DNA of 64,000 nt from Cyanobium sp. NAT70 (GCA_002701375.1 NZVB01000064.1:30781-94780), one strand, 5' to 3'; positions 42,877 to 52,445 are shown, numbered from the stretch's first letter. A program made the numbers and translations. Notes: generated by a model not told the origin, from the sequence alone.

Positions 42877-44153
42877 CGTTCGACACGGATGTCTTGGAGG
42901 TTGTACAGCGGCTGTCGAAAGGGCAATGGTGTGACCAGACCAGCTCAGCCTTGATTCGGACGGCAGTCCAGCCGCCGCGATCGTTGATCGATTTGTTGGC
43001 AGCCATGCCCCCGCCAATGGTTGTTGAACCAGACCTTGACCAGCGATGGGTCGAGGGGCTGGATCACGATCAACAGTTGTTCGCTTTGATGATTCGCCAG
43101 CATTTGCAGTTGGCGTGTCGTTTCTTTCAGTTAGATCGCCCCAATCAGGCTGGTGAACAGCTGGAGCGAACTGTGGATGTGGTGTTGATGGCATCCAATG
43201 CCATGGGATGTCCCCTGTCGCAGGAGACGAGCCAAAGGGTCCGCGCTTTGTTCCTCAGTGAGCTTCCAGTGGTCCTTTCCGCTCAAGTTGCGCTGCAGGC
43301 TGCTGTGAGGTTCGGCGGGCTTCCTCGGCGGCTGTCGTTTGTTTTGGGGATGCATCGCAGCGGGACATCTGCACTCACCGGCATGTTGGCGAAGGCCGGT
43401 CTTGATGTTCCCGATGATCTAATGGATCGCCCAGATGATGTGATCAATTTAAGAGGATATTGGGAGTCGGAAGGTTTGATGCAGGTCAATGACCGTTTGT
43501 TTCGTGAGTTAGGACTGCATTGGTCCAGTAGCGATCAATTACCACGAGATTGGTCGAGAACAGAACAGGCAAAACAGTGGCGTCAACATTTGATTCGTCA
43601 GCTTGTTCGCACTTGCCAAGGCACTCAACATCCTGTGATCAAAGATCCAAGGATGTGCGTTTTAATGGAGGGCATGCAGCCCCTGATTGATGCTGGGGCA
43701 TGCCAACTATCGTTTTTTATTCCTGTACGAGACCCGTTGGAGGTCGCCCGTTCGTTGCAGGTGGCTCAGAACACAAGCTTGGGCCAGGGAATCGCTCTTT
43801 GGATGGCTCATGTGATTCAAGCTGAACGTTGGACCCGTGGTCTGCCACGTTTGATTATCGGCTTCCAGGATTTGATGCAGCGTCCTGATTCGGTGCTTGC
43901 ACGTTGCCGTCTCCTGTTGCATCAGGATGGAGATTCCCGTGATTTGGCCGAGGAGGCGAGTGGTTTCATTGATCCATCACTTCGACGCCAGCGAGGCGTG
44001 GAGTTGCAGGATCAGATGTCCTCTGAAGAACAGGTGTTATTGGCGAGGGCGAAAGACCTTTATCAGACGCTTGTGAGCCATCAAGAGAATGATGGTGAGG
44101 AACTTCGTTGCAAGTTAGATCTGTTCATGCCAACGGGTGTGACCAATGACTGA
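42873..44153 (+). CDS. Sulfotransferase family protein
   Basis: A 426-aa protein with a PAPS-binding P-loop, LGMHRSGTSALTG (about residues 158-170), and a second nucleotide-binding segment PVRDPLEVARSL near 290. Residues 1-150 are a helical extension not found in minimal sulfotransferases. It would transfer sulfate from PAPS to a sugar, consistent with a sulfated surface polysaccharide. ATG 42873 overlaps the preceding stop; the upstream frame is inside that gene. Its 3' end overlaps the convergent glycosyltransferase by 29 bp. Confidence 0.8.
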   Translation: MTFDTDVLEVVQRLSKGQWCDQTSSALIRTAVQPPRSLIDLLAAMPPPMVVEPDLDQRWVEGLDHDQQLFALMIRQHLQLACRFFQLDRPNQAGEQLERTVDVVLMASNAMGCPLSQETSQRVRALFLSELPVVLSAQVALQAAVRFGGLPRRLSFVLGMHRSGTSALTGMLAKAGLDVPDDLMDRPDDVINLRGYWESEGLMQVNDRLFRELGLHWSSSDQLPRDWSRTEQAKQWRQHLIRQLVRTCQGTQHPVIKDPRMCVLMEGMQPLIDAGACQLSFFIPVRDPLEVARSLQVAQNTSLGQGIALWMAHVIQAERWTRGLPRLIIGFQDLMQRPDSVLARCRLLLHQDGDSRDLAEEASGFIDPSLRRQRGVELQDQMSSEEQVLLARAKDLYQTLVSHQENDGEELRCKLDLFMPTGVTND

Positions 44154-46710
44154 AGCTATTGTTTTGGTCAAAACGAATGTCACTGCTGCGAGGTTGATAG
44201 GGGGCAAAGCTTGTGGTTCTCTCGTGATAAGACAATGACAGTTGATCGAGCATTCTTTTGAAGCTATTGATTAACGATGCTGTGCTGAAATGCGTTGCGA
44301 TGAAGCTGTAGCCCTGTTGGGATAAGTGCTGATGTTCTGCTGCTGAAAGGTCGCATAGTTTGAAGATCTCAGTGGCAATTTGTTCAGCAGAGTCTGCAAC
44401 TCGAATGGCATCACATTGGCGTTCTGCATTGATAATTCCTTCGGCGCCGATGCTGGTGGTGACCATGGGCAAGCCATGGGCCAAAGCGCTTAAGACCTTG
44501 CCTTTAACCCCAGCACCTTCCAGGAGTGGCGCAATTGCGATTTGAACGTTGTTTAATAGGGTGCTCAGATCTTCAACGTATCCGAGGATCTGAACATTGT
44601 GATTTGTCTGGAGCGTTTCGGGTGGGTTTTTGCCTGCAATTAGAAGCTGAATGTCTGGACGTTGATGATGCACAATTGGCCAGATTGTGTCAACAAGCCA
44701 ATGTGCTGCTGTGATGTTCGGCGCATGGGCGAAATTGCCTACAAACAGCACTTTGAATGGTGGATCAGAGCTTCGGTTCAGATTGATTTGCTTGGCTGCT
44801 GATACCACAGGCGGTAGGACGACGGAGCGATGAGGGTGAAGCTCTTGGGCGATTTGTTCCTCTTGCTCGCTGATATGAAGAACCAAATCAACATCTTTGA
44901 AAATGTTGTGTTCGAGTTGTTTTAGGTTGGCCGACTTTCGCGTGATTTTTTTTCGTTCAAAGGGATCTTCAAGGTTGTCTGCTGTGCGTTCTGTGCGGAG
45001 GAAGTGAAGGTCATGCGTGAAATAGCTGACTGGTGTTTTGGGTGCCAGCCGTCGAATTGTGTCTAGGTGTCGGTAGTTGCCTGGTCGAGCCATAAGGATC
45101 AAGCTGTAATCAATCTCCTCTTTGGTGAAAATATCCTCAATTGATTCGATCTGTGGATGAGCTAAGACGCGGATCCCTCTTGAGCCCATCAGAAGTGCCT
45201 TGTCTTCGAGGCGGCAAAGATTGTCCATCGGCACATAGGTGATGGCGTATCCGAGTTCTTGTAGAGCTAAGCAATAATTCATCATGAACAAGGAGCCAGC
45301 ATCCCCTTCCGGATCGAGAAGGAGATTCTCAAGCACAAGGATATGTCCAACGATTCCACGGTGTTTTGCCTGGGAAATGGCTTCACCGTTGGCTTGATAA
45401 GTGCTGATTTGTTCTCTCCATTTCTCGAGGAACTTCAATTGATTCGCTACCTGATAAGCCTTGACCCCCTCGGCTAAGTCCGTACCGCAGGAGATTCCCT
45501 CGTGGTGGATAGCCTGTGAGCAGGGTTGATAAATGACCTTCAGGCCTTGCGCTCGGATGGTCAGCGCTAGGTCCGTATCTTCGTAGTAAGCAGGTCGGAA
45601 ACGGCGGTCAAATCCACCCACCATGTCCCAGGTGGATCGACGCAGCATGATTGAGGCCCCGGAGATGTAATCCGCGCTGCGGGCGTAATTGAAATCGGGA
45701 TGATCTGGGCGTTTGAGTCGTCCTAAATTCCAGGCCGAAGCGTCTTGCCAGACAATGCCTCCTGCTTCTTGGAGGCGTCCATCGGGATAGATCAGCTTTG
45801 ATCCCACCAAGCCGACATCGAGTTCCTGCTCAAATGTTTCCAATAAGCCGAGAAGCCAGCCAGGGAGGACTTCAATATCGTTGTTGAGTAAAACAACATG
45901 ACTGTTCTCTCGACTCTTGGAAACTGCTTGATTGCAGCTCTCAAGAAAGCCAAGATTGGTCGTATTGACCTGGAACTCAAGGCAACCTAGGTCTGCTAAT
46001 TGTTTAAGAACAAGATAGCCATCTTGTTGCGGATGAGCATCATCGACAACGATCAATTTCACATTGAAGTGAGAACGGATGTGCTCCCTATTGATGACAA
46101 GATCCTTAAGGACTGATGCGATGCAACGAAGAGTAAATTCTGGTTTTCCAAAGGTTGGGATAATGATATCGACGGCTTGTCCTTTGTTCCCCCCGAGCAC
46201 ACCCAGATCGGTTGTGCACTTGTATAGAACATGGCAGTAATGGGCTAGATCAACGATGTCATCCAGCACGGCATCTCTGGTTGTTGCCCGACAGCGAAGT
46301 TCAAAGGCAGCATCCGGTTGCCGTAGATGATTGAAATAAATGGTGTGGAGATTGGCAGCGAGCTCTTCTGTGTTGAAGCGTTCATCGATACGAAGCTGTG
46401 CGCATGACAACGGTGAATTCAGCCGTGAACTGCGCTGAAAGAGCCAATGACTCAACTCCAATAAGGTGACGGCAGGACTGAGATCGCATCGGATGCTGAA
46501 TCGATCGCTGCTGTCGCTGCTGGTGTGACCAAGGCATTCGATCTGGTAGTCATCCGGTGTCCCCGCTAAGACAATGCTTCGTTCTCCAACGGGAACAAAC
46601 AGAACGGCATCTATCGTCGCGCTTTGCAGCCAAAGCGGTTGATAGGCGGCTGCATTGGCATTGCTGTGCAGTTTGAGTTGGAAATAGCGTGAGAAGTCGC
46701 GATCGATCAC
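44125..46710 (-). CDS. Bifunctional glycosyltransferase: GT2 plus GT4
   Basis: An 861-aa protein. After about 180 residues of unassigned sequence comes a GT2 domain (about 180-440): VDIIIPTFGKPEFTLRCI, HVVLLNNDIEVLPGW, GGFDRRFRPAYYEDTDLALT. A GT4 domain follows (about 460-830), with FKVLFVGNFAHAPN, QLLIAGKNPPETL, ILGYVEDLSTLL and IAPLLEGAGVKGK. It probably builds two linkages of the surface glycan. The ATG overlaps the stop of rfbB by 4 bp, which places it in the rhamnose operon. The 5' and 3' ends are well defined. Confidence 0.88.
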   Translation of the reverse strand: MIDRDFSRYFQLKLHSNANAAAYQPLWLQSATIDAVLFVPVGERSIVLAGTPDDYQIECLGHTSSDSSDRFSIRCDLSPAVTLLELSHWLFQRSSRLNSPLSCAQLRIDERFNTEELAANLHTIYFNHLRQPDAAFELRCRATTRDAVLDDIVDLAHYCHVLYKCTTDLGVLGGNKGQAVDIIIPTFGKPEFTLRCIASVLKDLVINREHIRSHFNVKLIVVDDAHPQQDGYLVLKQLADLGCLEFQVNTTNLGFLESCNQAVSKSRENSHVVLLNNDIEVLPGWLLGLLETFEQELDVGLVGSKLIYPDGRLQEAGGIVWQDASAWNLGRLKRPDHPDFNYARSADYISGASIMLRRSTWDMVGGFDRRFRPAYYEDTDLALTIRAQGLKVIYQPCSQAIHHEGISCGTDLAEGVKAYQVANQLKFLEKWREQISTYQANGEAISQAKHRGIVGHILVLENLLLDPEGDAGSLFMMNYCLALQELGYAITYVPMDNLCRLEDKALLMGSRGIRVLAHPQIESIEDIFTKEEIDYSLILMARPGNYRHLDTIRRLAPKTPVSYFTHDLHFLRTERTADNLEDPFERKKITRKSANLKQLEHNIFKDVDLVLHISEQEEQIAQELHPHRSVVLPPVVSAAKQINLNRSSDPPFKVLFVGNFAHAPNITAAHWLVDTIWPIVHHQRPDIQLLIAGKNPPETLQTNHNVQILGYVEDLSTLLNNVQIAIAPLLEGAGVKGKVLSALAHGLPMVTTSIGAEGIINAERQCDAIRVADSAEQIATEIFKLCDLSAAEHQHLSQQGYSFIATHFSTASLINSFKRMLDQLSLSYHERTTSFAPYQPRSSDIRFDQNNSFSHWSHPLA

Positions 46711-47822
46711 GTCACCGTCCCCAAACGCCCGCCGTCGTAGTGGGCACGTTCGCGCACTTGATCACACCAGTCGAGATGACTCAAATACCACTGCACGGTT
46801 TGCTGTAGTCCGGTTGCAATGTCATGGCGTGGCTGCCAGCCCAGTTCTGTGCTGATGCGGCTTGGGTCGATTGCATAGCGCCGGTCATGTCCTGGTCTGT
46901 CCTGGACGCGTTTGATCAGATTGCGATGAGGTGCGTTGGACGCGTGACATTGGTCCAACTGATGACAGATCTCTTCGACCACCTCGCGATTGGTGCGCTC
47001 GCCGTGGCCGCCGACGCAATAGCTGCTCCCCGACTGGCCTCGGCAGGCCGCGAGCAGTAGCGCATCGACATGATCTTCGACGTAGAGCCAGTCCCGCACG
47101 TTGAGTCCGTCCCCATAGAGGGGAATGGACTCCCCTGCGGCTGCTTTCAAGGTGACCACTGGGATGAGCTTTTCCGGGAATTGCCAGGGTCCGTAGTTGT
47201 TGGAGCAGTTGGTCAGCACAACTGGTAGATCGAAGGTGTGATGCCAGGCATTCACGAGATGGTCGCTGGCCGCTTTGCTGGCGGAGTAAGGGCTGCGGGG
47301 GTCGTAAGGCGTGTCTTCCGAAAAACGGCCCTCTGCGCCAAGCGAACCGAACACCTCATCGGTGCTGATGTGATGGAGTCGGAACTGCTCTTTTCGCTCT
47401 GTTTGAAGAGAGGCGTAATGGTTTCGAACCGCCTGCAACAGGTTGTACGTCCCGCAGATATTGCTGTCGATGAAGACCCCCGGTCCGGAAATGGAGCGGT
47501 CCACGTGACTCTCTGCCGCCAAATGCATCACCAGATCGGGATCGGCGGCCTGAATGGCCTGATCGACTGCTGCTGCATCAGTGAGATCGACGCGCAAAAG
47601 CTGATGCCGCTGCCCGCCTTGGTCTCCAAGACCGTTGACGACCTGCTCGATGCTGGTGAGATCACTGGCGTAGCCCATCTTGTCGAGGTTGAAGACCATC
47701 GCTTCGCTCTCTTGCAGCAGTCGACGCACCACAGCTCCTCCGATGAAGCCGGCTCCTCCAGTGACCAGAACCCGTTGTCTCGTCCCTAGCAATTCAGCAG
47801 CCGTGGGCATCGAAATCGTCAT
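46707..47822 (-). CDS. rfbB: dTDP-glucose 4,6-dehydratase
   Basis: Second step of dTDP-L-rhamnose synthesis: dTDP-glucose to the 4-keto-6-deoxy sugar. The NAD-binding GGAGFIGG is near residues 22-29 and the catalytic segment YSASKAASDH carries Y-x-x-x-K. HISTDEVFG contains the T-D-E catalytic triplet. The 371-aa length is normal apart from a short N-terminal extension. It overlaps rfbD and the downstream glycosyltransferase by 4 bp each. Confidence 0.96.
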   Translation of the reverse strand: MTISMPTAAELLGTRQRVLVTGGAGFIGGAVVRRLLQESEAMVFNLDKMGYASDLTSIEQVVNGLGDQGGQRHQLLRVDLTDAAAVDQAIQAADPDLVMHLAAESHVDRSISGPGVFIDSNICGTYNLLQAVRNHYASLQTERKEQFRLHHISTDEVFGSLGAEGRFSEDTPYDPRSPYSASKAASDHLVNAWHHTFDLPVVLTNCSNNYGPWQFPEKLIPVVTLKAAAGESIPLYGDGLNVRDWLYVEDHVDALLLAACRGQSGSSYCVGGHGERTNREVVEEICHQLDQCHASNAPHRNLIKRVQDRPGHDRRYAIDPSRISTELGWQPRHDIATGLQQTVQWYLSHLDWCDQVRERAHYDGGRLGTVT

Positions 47823-48715
47823 GACTTAAGGCTGCTGGGTGGAATGACTTGCAAAATTTGTCGGAGGCTGCTCCGCCAGTGCTGGCCGCTGAGGCCCAAG
47901 GCGATCCGGCTGTTGACGCAATCCAACAGTGAGTAGGCGGGGCGTTGTGCCGGGGTTGGATAGTCCGCAGTGGCGATGGGTTGAACCAGGGCAGGTTGCT
48001 TCACGAGCCCCAACTCTTGACCGAGTTCACCCACGGCAACGGAGACGTCATACCAACTGGCGGCACCGGCATCGCTCCAGTGCAGCACGGGTGGCAGATC
48101 GGTTCGGGCTTTCTGGTCGAGGATGCGCCAGCAGGCGGTCGCAAGGGTCAAGGTGCTCGTCGGACAGCCCACCTGATCGGCCACCACGCCCAGTTCCTCT
48201 CGATCTCGATGCAGACGCAGCATGGTGAGGGCAAAGTTTCGTCCCACCGGTCCGATCACCCAACTGGTGCGCAGGATGACGGCGGTCCCCTCACTGCCGA
48301 GAGTTTGTTCGATCGCGTCCTCTCCCTTGGCTTTTGTGACTCCGTAAACACCTAAGGGGTTGCGTGCTTGATCGACTCGATAAGGCGAACCTTGGGATCC
48401 GTCGAAGACGAAATCGGTGCTGAGTTGGAGCATTTGTCCGCCGCTATCTCTCAACGCATCTGCAAAGGCCTTTGGCGCTCCTGCATTCACGGCCAGGGCG
48501 AGTTCGGGTTCACGTTCGGCTTGGTCGACAGCCGTGTAAGCACCAGCGTTCAACACCCAGTCCGGCCGGTGCTGACGGACCGAGTTTCGGCAGGCCATTG
48601 CATCGGCAAGATCCAGCTCGGATCGGCTCGTGGCAATCAGTTCCACGTTGGGCGGTGCTGCTGCTACGAGGGCTTGGCCAAGTTGTCCCGCGGCACCGGT
48701 TAAGAGCACTTTCAC
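47819..48715 (-). CDS. rfbD: dTDP-4-dehydrorhamnose reductase
   Basis: Last step of dTDP-L-rhamnose synthesis. The dinucleotide loop GAAGQLGQ is at residues 7-14, STDFVFDGS marks the substrate site, and YGVTKAKGE provides Y-x-x-x-K. Length 298 aa is normal. It is overlapped by 4 bp at both ends (rfbC upstream, rfbB downstream), so the rfb genes form one operon. Confidence 0.95.
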   Translation of the reverse strand: MKVLLTGAAGQLGQALVAAAPPNVELIATSRSELDLADAMACRNSVRQHRPDWVLNAGAYTAVDQAEREPELALAVNAGAPKAFADALRDSGGQMLQLSTDFVFDGSQGSPYRVDQARNPLGVYGVTKAKGEDAIEQTLGSEGTAVILRTSWVIGPVGRNFALTMLRLHRDREELGVVADQVGCPTSTLTLATACWRILDQKARTDLPPVLHWSDAGAASWYDVSVAVGELGQELGLVKQPALVQPIATADYPTPAQRPAYSLLDCVNSRIALGLSGQHWRSSLRQILQVIPPSSLKS

Positions 48716-49302
48716 GGGAATACATCTCCTGCGGCTTGTGCCGTTGAGAAGGTTGGTGCTTCACCATCTTTCTCAGACAGGCTCACCGAAGCGGTGGCGA
48801 GTTGATCGAGGGGCCAAGCAATCGATAACTCGGGGTCATTCCAGCGGATGGCTCGCTCACATTCGCGGTTCCAGAAGCCTCTTGCTTTGTATTGCACCTC
48901 GGCCCAATCGCTGAGGGTCAGAAAGCCATGGGCAAAGCCCTCCGGGATCCAAAGTTGATGTTTGTTATCGGCATTGAGCTCTGCACCCACCCATTCTCCG
49001 AAGGTTGGTGATTGGCGGCGGATGTCAACGGCGACATCGAAAATGGCACCCACACTGGCTCTCACCAATTTGGCTTGAGGTTCGGGGCTTAATTGGTAAT
49101 GAAGCCCTCTTAAAACACCTTGAATAGAGCGTGAATGGTTGTCTTGGCTGAAGATCACATCTTCTCCGACGGCTTCATTGAAACCACGTTGATTCCAGCT
49201 TTCGTAGAACCAACCCCGGTCGTCTCCAAACACTCGTGGGCGGATTAACAATGGACCCTGCAAGGGATTTCCCTGGGGGCTCAGCAATGTTTCAAGTTGC
49301 AT
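48712..49302 (-). CDS. rfbC: dTDP-4-dehydrorhamnose 3,5-epimerase
   Basis: Third step of dTDP-L-rhamnose synthesis. Family segments are [35 protein letters not shown] with the catalytic His, and [14 protein letters not shown]. Length 196 aa. The ATG overlaps the end of rfbA by 11 bp. Confidence 0.95.
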   Translation of the reverse strand: MQLETLLSPQGNPLQGPLLIRPRVFGDDRGWFYESWNQRGFNEAVGEDVIFSQDNHSRSIQGVLRGLHYQLSPEPQAKLVRASVGAIFDVAVDIRRQSPTFGEWVGAELNADNKHQLWIPEGFAHGFLTLSDWAEVQYKARGFWNRECERAIRWNDPELSIAWPLDQLATASVSLSEKDGEAPTFSTAQAAGDVFP

Positions 49303-50233
49303 TGTTCACCTCCAAGCTGCTCTGCAGAGCTGCATGGTCACTCACGTTTTCATCCAGCAGTTGCAAAAGGTAGGTTCCGTACCCGCTCTTTTTCAAAGGT
49401 TGGGCCAGCTTGTCGAGTTGGGCTGAATCGATCCAGCCCTGGCGCCAGGCCACTTCTTCCGGACACCCCACTTTGAGCCCCTGACGATGTTCCAAGGTGC
49501 GGATGTATCCACCGGCATCATTGAGAGAGTCGCAGGTTCCGGTGTCCAACCAGGCCATGCCGCGACCCATTAATTCAACCCGCAATAAACCTTCGTTTAA
49601 ATACATCCGATTCAGATCTGTAATTTCCAATTCGCCACGGGCCGAAGGCTTCACTAAGCGAGCACGATCCACCACAGATTCGTCGTAAAAATAGAGCCCA
49701 GTGACGGCGTAACGACTTTTCGGATGTTGCGGCTTTTCCTCAAGACTTAGAACGGTTCCATTGGAGTCGAATTCCGCCACGCCATAGCGCTTTGGATCAC
49801 GAACGGGGTACGCAAAGACGGTGGCCCCTTTGTCGCGGTCATTGCTGGAGGCCAATTGGGGCACAAGATCATGCCCATGAAAGAGATTGTCCCCAAGTAC
49901 GAGTGCAGCAGGAGCATCCCCAATGAAATCGGCTCCAATCAGAAACGCTTGGGCGAGACCTTCCGGCTTGGGCTGAACGGCGTAATCGATCACCATTCCC
50001 CAGGCAGAACCATCACCAAGAAGGCGGACAAAGGCGTCTCGGTCGTGAGGGGTTGTGATGATGAGGACTTCACGGATCCCGGCCAGCATCAATGTGCTGA
50101 GCGGGTAATACACCATGGGCTTGTCATACACAGGCAGGAGCTGCTTACTCACCGCCTGTGTGATGGGGTGAAGCCTGGTGCCACTGCCGCCAGCCAGAAT
50201 GATCCCCTTGCGGCAGCTGGGCCTGCGAGCCAT
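49292..50233 (-). CDS. rfbA: Glucose-1-phosphate thymidylyltransferase
   Basis: First step of dTDP-L-rhamnose synthesis, forming dTDP-glucose. The nucleotide-binding signature [12 protein letters not shown] is at about residues 14-25, followed by [25 protein letters not shown] and TGLYFYDE are further family marks. Length 313 aa with a short basic N-terminal extension. It is the first gene of the rfbA-rfbC-rfbD-rfbB-glycosyltransferase operon, so the promoter should lie in the 59-bp spacer before it. Confidence 0.96.
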   Translation of the reverse strand: MARRPSCRKGIILAGGSGTRLHPITQAVSKQLLPVYDKPMVYYPLSTLMLAGIREVLIITTPHDRDAFVRLLGDGSAWGMVIDYAVQPKPEGLAQAFLIGADFIGDAPAALVLGDNLFHGHDLVPQLASSNDRDKGATVFAYPVRDPKRYGVAEFDSNGTVLSLEEKPQHPKSRYAVTGLYFYDESVVDRARLVKPSARGELEITDLNRMYLNEGLLRVELMGRGMAWLDTGTCDSLNDAGGYIRTLEHRQGLKVGCPEEVAWRQGWIDSAQLDKLAQPLKKSGYGTYLLQLLDENVSDHAALQSSLEVNNAT

Positions 50234-50292
50234 CCGATCCCGGAAAGTCCGGGTATTTCAGCATGCAGGGTCTTCGGAGACGGCTGGCTTGT

Positions 50293-50814
50293 TCATTGAC
50301 GCCAGTCAAGCCCTACCACCCCGGGGATGATGGCGGGCGTGGTCGCTTGGTACGTGGCGTAGTCGGGATGAAGGGGAATTAGGGATCTCTCCTCACGGTG
50401 GGCTTTGCTGCGCAGCAGGACGGCCAGCGAGATCATCAGGACGAGATGCAAGATGCTGCCTAAGCCGATCACCATTCCCAACGAGCTGACGAGAATCGCT
50501 TGATAGAGGGGGTGGCGGCAATGGCTGTAAGGCCCTGTGATCACGAGATGGTTGTTGTGTTTCGGTGCGGGTAGAGGGGAGAGGCTCTCGCCTAAGGCCA
50601 GGAAGGCCTTCAGAGCTAAGGCCAGTCCGCAGAGCAAGATCACAGCACCGAGAACCAAAAGAGGCCTGGGCCAGATGGCGAGTCCCCAGACAGCTGGTGC
50701 TGGCCAAGCGGGCAGAAGGTGGGCACAGATCAGAAGAATCTGCGCCAACAGCCACCACTCGCCCCTCCGGTTGTCGAGCCAGCCTCCCCAACTCAATCCC
50801 CAGCCAGAGAACAT
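50293..50814 (-). CDS. Isoprenylcysteine carboxyl methyltransferase-like membrane protein
   Basis: A 173-aa protein with four or five hydrophobic segments. The diagnostic SAM-binding region is TGPYSHCRHPLYQAILV (R-H-P), followed by the C-terminal EERSLIPLHPDYATYQ. Bacterial members methylate unknown small or lipid substrates. Its ATG shares its last base with the stop of the upstream gene at 50814, which suggests coupling to that secreted protein. Confidence 0.85.
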   Translation of the reverse strand: MFSGWGLSWGGWLDNRRGEWWLLAQILLICAHLLPAWPAPAVWGLAIWPRPLLVLGAVILLCGLALALKAFLALGESLSPLPAPKHNNHLVITGPYSHCRHPLYQAILVSSLGMVIGLGSILHLVLMISLAVLLRSKAHREERSLIPLHPDYATYQATTPAIIPGVVGLDWRQ

Positions 50815-51341
50815 CAGTCTTTGACCAGAAGGGCGCGGATGTTGTGACGCTGGACCAGTGAGGCGAGTTGAACCATGTCTCGGTGATGGATCAGTCCCAC
50901 GCAGCCAAGCGTTCCACTGTTGGCATTGCGGTTAGCACTGGGATCGAGGTGAATGCCAAGGTGGCCTCGCCCTGTGGGGAAGAGGGGTTCGATCCCAATC
51001 CAGATTGGCCCGAGTTCGGCAGGGTCGGCGGGGCCTAATGGTTCGACGGGGCCGAGGCTGTAGTAGCCACTGGGCAGAGGTGCACGACTGCCGGTGCGGT
51101 CGCGATCTGCGTTTTGGCGATGGGCCCGACCACTCACAGCCTCAAATTGAATGACTTGTTTCCCCGGACGTTCAAGACGGAGTGTCCAGATCGGGTCACC
51201 CGTGTAGGAGAGGGATTTGGAGGTGCGTTCGAGTACGAGCAAGGATTCAGCGGGCTGCAAGACGGCCAACTCGTTGGCACAGACAGCGGTGTGCAGCGTC
51301 GGGATGAGTAGGGCAGCCACCACCGCACGGGCCGAATCCAT
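50814..51341 (-). CDS. Secreted L,D-transpeptidase-like protein
   Basis: A 175-aa protein with a signal peptide (residues 1-22, ending AVCA). The C-terminal half resembles the YkuD L,D-transpeptidase catalytic core: LGIHLDP with H131 and SGTLGCVGL with C147, where typical enzymes have S-H-G-C-V-R. The conserved Arg after Cys-Val is Gly here, so activity on peptidoglycan is uncertain. ATG 51341 is chosen because it starts a signal peptide; the frame runs upstream to 51500 with low-complexity basic residues. Confidence 0.65.
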   Translation of the reverse strand: MDSARAVVAALLIPTLHTAVCANELAVLQPAESLLVLERTSKSLSYTGDPIWTLRLERPGKQVIQFEAVSGRAHRQNADRDRTGSRAPLPSGYYSLGPVEPLGPADPAELGPIWIGIEPLFPTGRGHLGIHLDPSANRNANSGTLGCVGLIHHRDMVQLASLVQRHNIRALLVKD

Positions 51342-51373
51342 TGGCAAAAGAAAAAGGACCCGCACCGTATGGA

Positions 51374-51403
51374 GACTTTTTTTTCTTTTCAGAGAAAAAA
51401 GTC
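51374..51403 (-). terminator. A/T-rich hairpin between two secreted-protein genes
   Basis: GACTTTTTT (51374-51382) and AAAAAAGTC (51395-51403) form a perfect 9-bp stem with a 12-base loop. It lies 38 bp past the stop of the minus-strand gene at 51442-51834 and upstream of the next gene on that strand. A T-rich run follows on that strand, so it may act as a terminator. Confidence 0.45.
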
Positions 51404-51441
51404 GGTTGTTTAGGCGTCTCCCTCTGGACGCGCTGCGGGAC

Positions 51442-51834
51442 TCACAGCTCGTCGGCCACAAGTTTGCGGGCCTTGGCCTCGTCAAGGGCAGAGAGGCCAC
51501 AGTCAGCGTCGAGATGGGGCTTCAGCATCTGGGCTGCCTTGCGCACCTGAGGATTGTTGAGGACGGCCGTGCTGATTCCCATCTCCTCGAGAGCCATTGG
51601 CATGGCTTGGTTCGCCTGCTGCTGGCTCAGACGACCTCGCTCGACAAGGCATTCCCCATTGGCGAGCGTTGAGGCAGCGAAAGCACGAATGCTGCGAGCC
51701 AGTTCGATACGGGCGACCTTGCGAGCAATGGCTGGATCGAGGCGTTCGTTGGGCTGAGCATCCATGGGGATGGCTGAGCTGATCAGCATTACGGCCGTGC
51801 CAGCGACCAAGACCCAAGAACGATGGTGGCTCAT
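51442..51834 (-). CDS. Small secreted hypothetical protein
   Basis: A 130-aa protein from ATG 51834, with a signal peptide (WVLVAGTAVMLISSAIPMDA). The mature part is helical with two Cys (NGECLVERGR and DADCGLSALDE), which could form one disulfide. An earlier ATG at 51843 would add three residues. No family recognised. Confidence 0.65.
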   Translation of the reverse strand: MSHHRSWVLVAGTAVMLISSAIPMDAQPNERLDPAIARKVARIELARSIRAFAASTLANGECLVERGRLSQQQANQAMPMALEEMGISTAVLNNPQVRKAAQMLKPHLDADCGLSALDEAKARKLVADEL

Positions 51835-51858
51835 GCAGCGCATTGCAGCTTGGACGAT

Positions 51859-52419
51859 CTAGTCAAGCCTGGGAAATCTTGAGGAGATGGCATCTCCTGT
51901 GAAATCGGCCACCCATCCCTGAGGGTTGTTGAAAAAGCGCAAGGCGCAGAAGCAGGGGGCATGACCCATATCGAACCAGTGACGCGTCCCGGCAGGAACG
52001 CTGATCAGATCGCCGCGCTCGCAGAGGGTGACGAGCACCTCTGCGCCGATGTGAAGCGAGAACAAGCCTTGCCCTTCCACAAAGAAGCGCACTTCGTCTT
52101 CAGCATGGGTGTGTTCTGAGAGGAATTTGAGGCGCAGCGCATCACGATCGGGATGGTCGGGCGTCATGCGGATGGCATCCACGGTTTGGTATCCACCCTT
52201 GGCTTGAATCCTGGCGACCTCTGCTTGGTAGGCCGCGAGGATCGTGTCCTGCTCCAAACCCTGCGTCAGCGCTTTGGCGGCCGGCCACTGTTCAAATGCA
52301 ATGCCGCGTCGGTCCAGCTCAAGCTGAATTCGCTTCGGCTCGTCGATCACCAGCACCGGCTGAGGTCCGTCTGCGTCCTCTGTGATCGACCGCTCTGGAA
52401 AGATGCTGAGACGACTCAC
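51859..52419 (-). CDS. mtnD: Acireductone dioxygenase
   Basis: Cupin enzyme of the methionine salvage pathway that cleaves acireductone with O2. Metal ligands are H103, H105 and E109 in HTHAEDEVRFFVEG and H147 in GTRHWFD, the standard 3-His/1-Glu set. The GTG at 52419 (SRLSIFPERS) is preferred to a TTG at 52440, because family proteins begin at that point; this gives 186 aa. No other methionine-salvage gene is in the window. Confidence 0.92.
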   Translation of the reverse strand: MSRLSIFPERSITEDADGPQPVLVIDEPKRIQLELDRRGIAFEQWPAAKALTQGLEQDTILAAYQAEVARIQAKGGYQTVDAIRMTPDHPDRDALRLKFLSEHTHAEDEVRFFVEGQGLFSLHIGAEVLVTLCERGDLISVPAGTRHWFDMGHAPCFCALRFFNNPQGWVADFTGDAISSRFPRLD

Positions 52420-52445
52420 CGTCTGGCTCCCGGGCGACAAATCTG

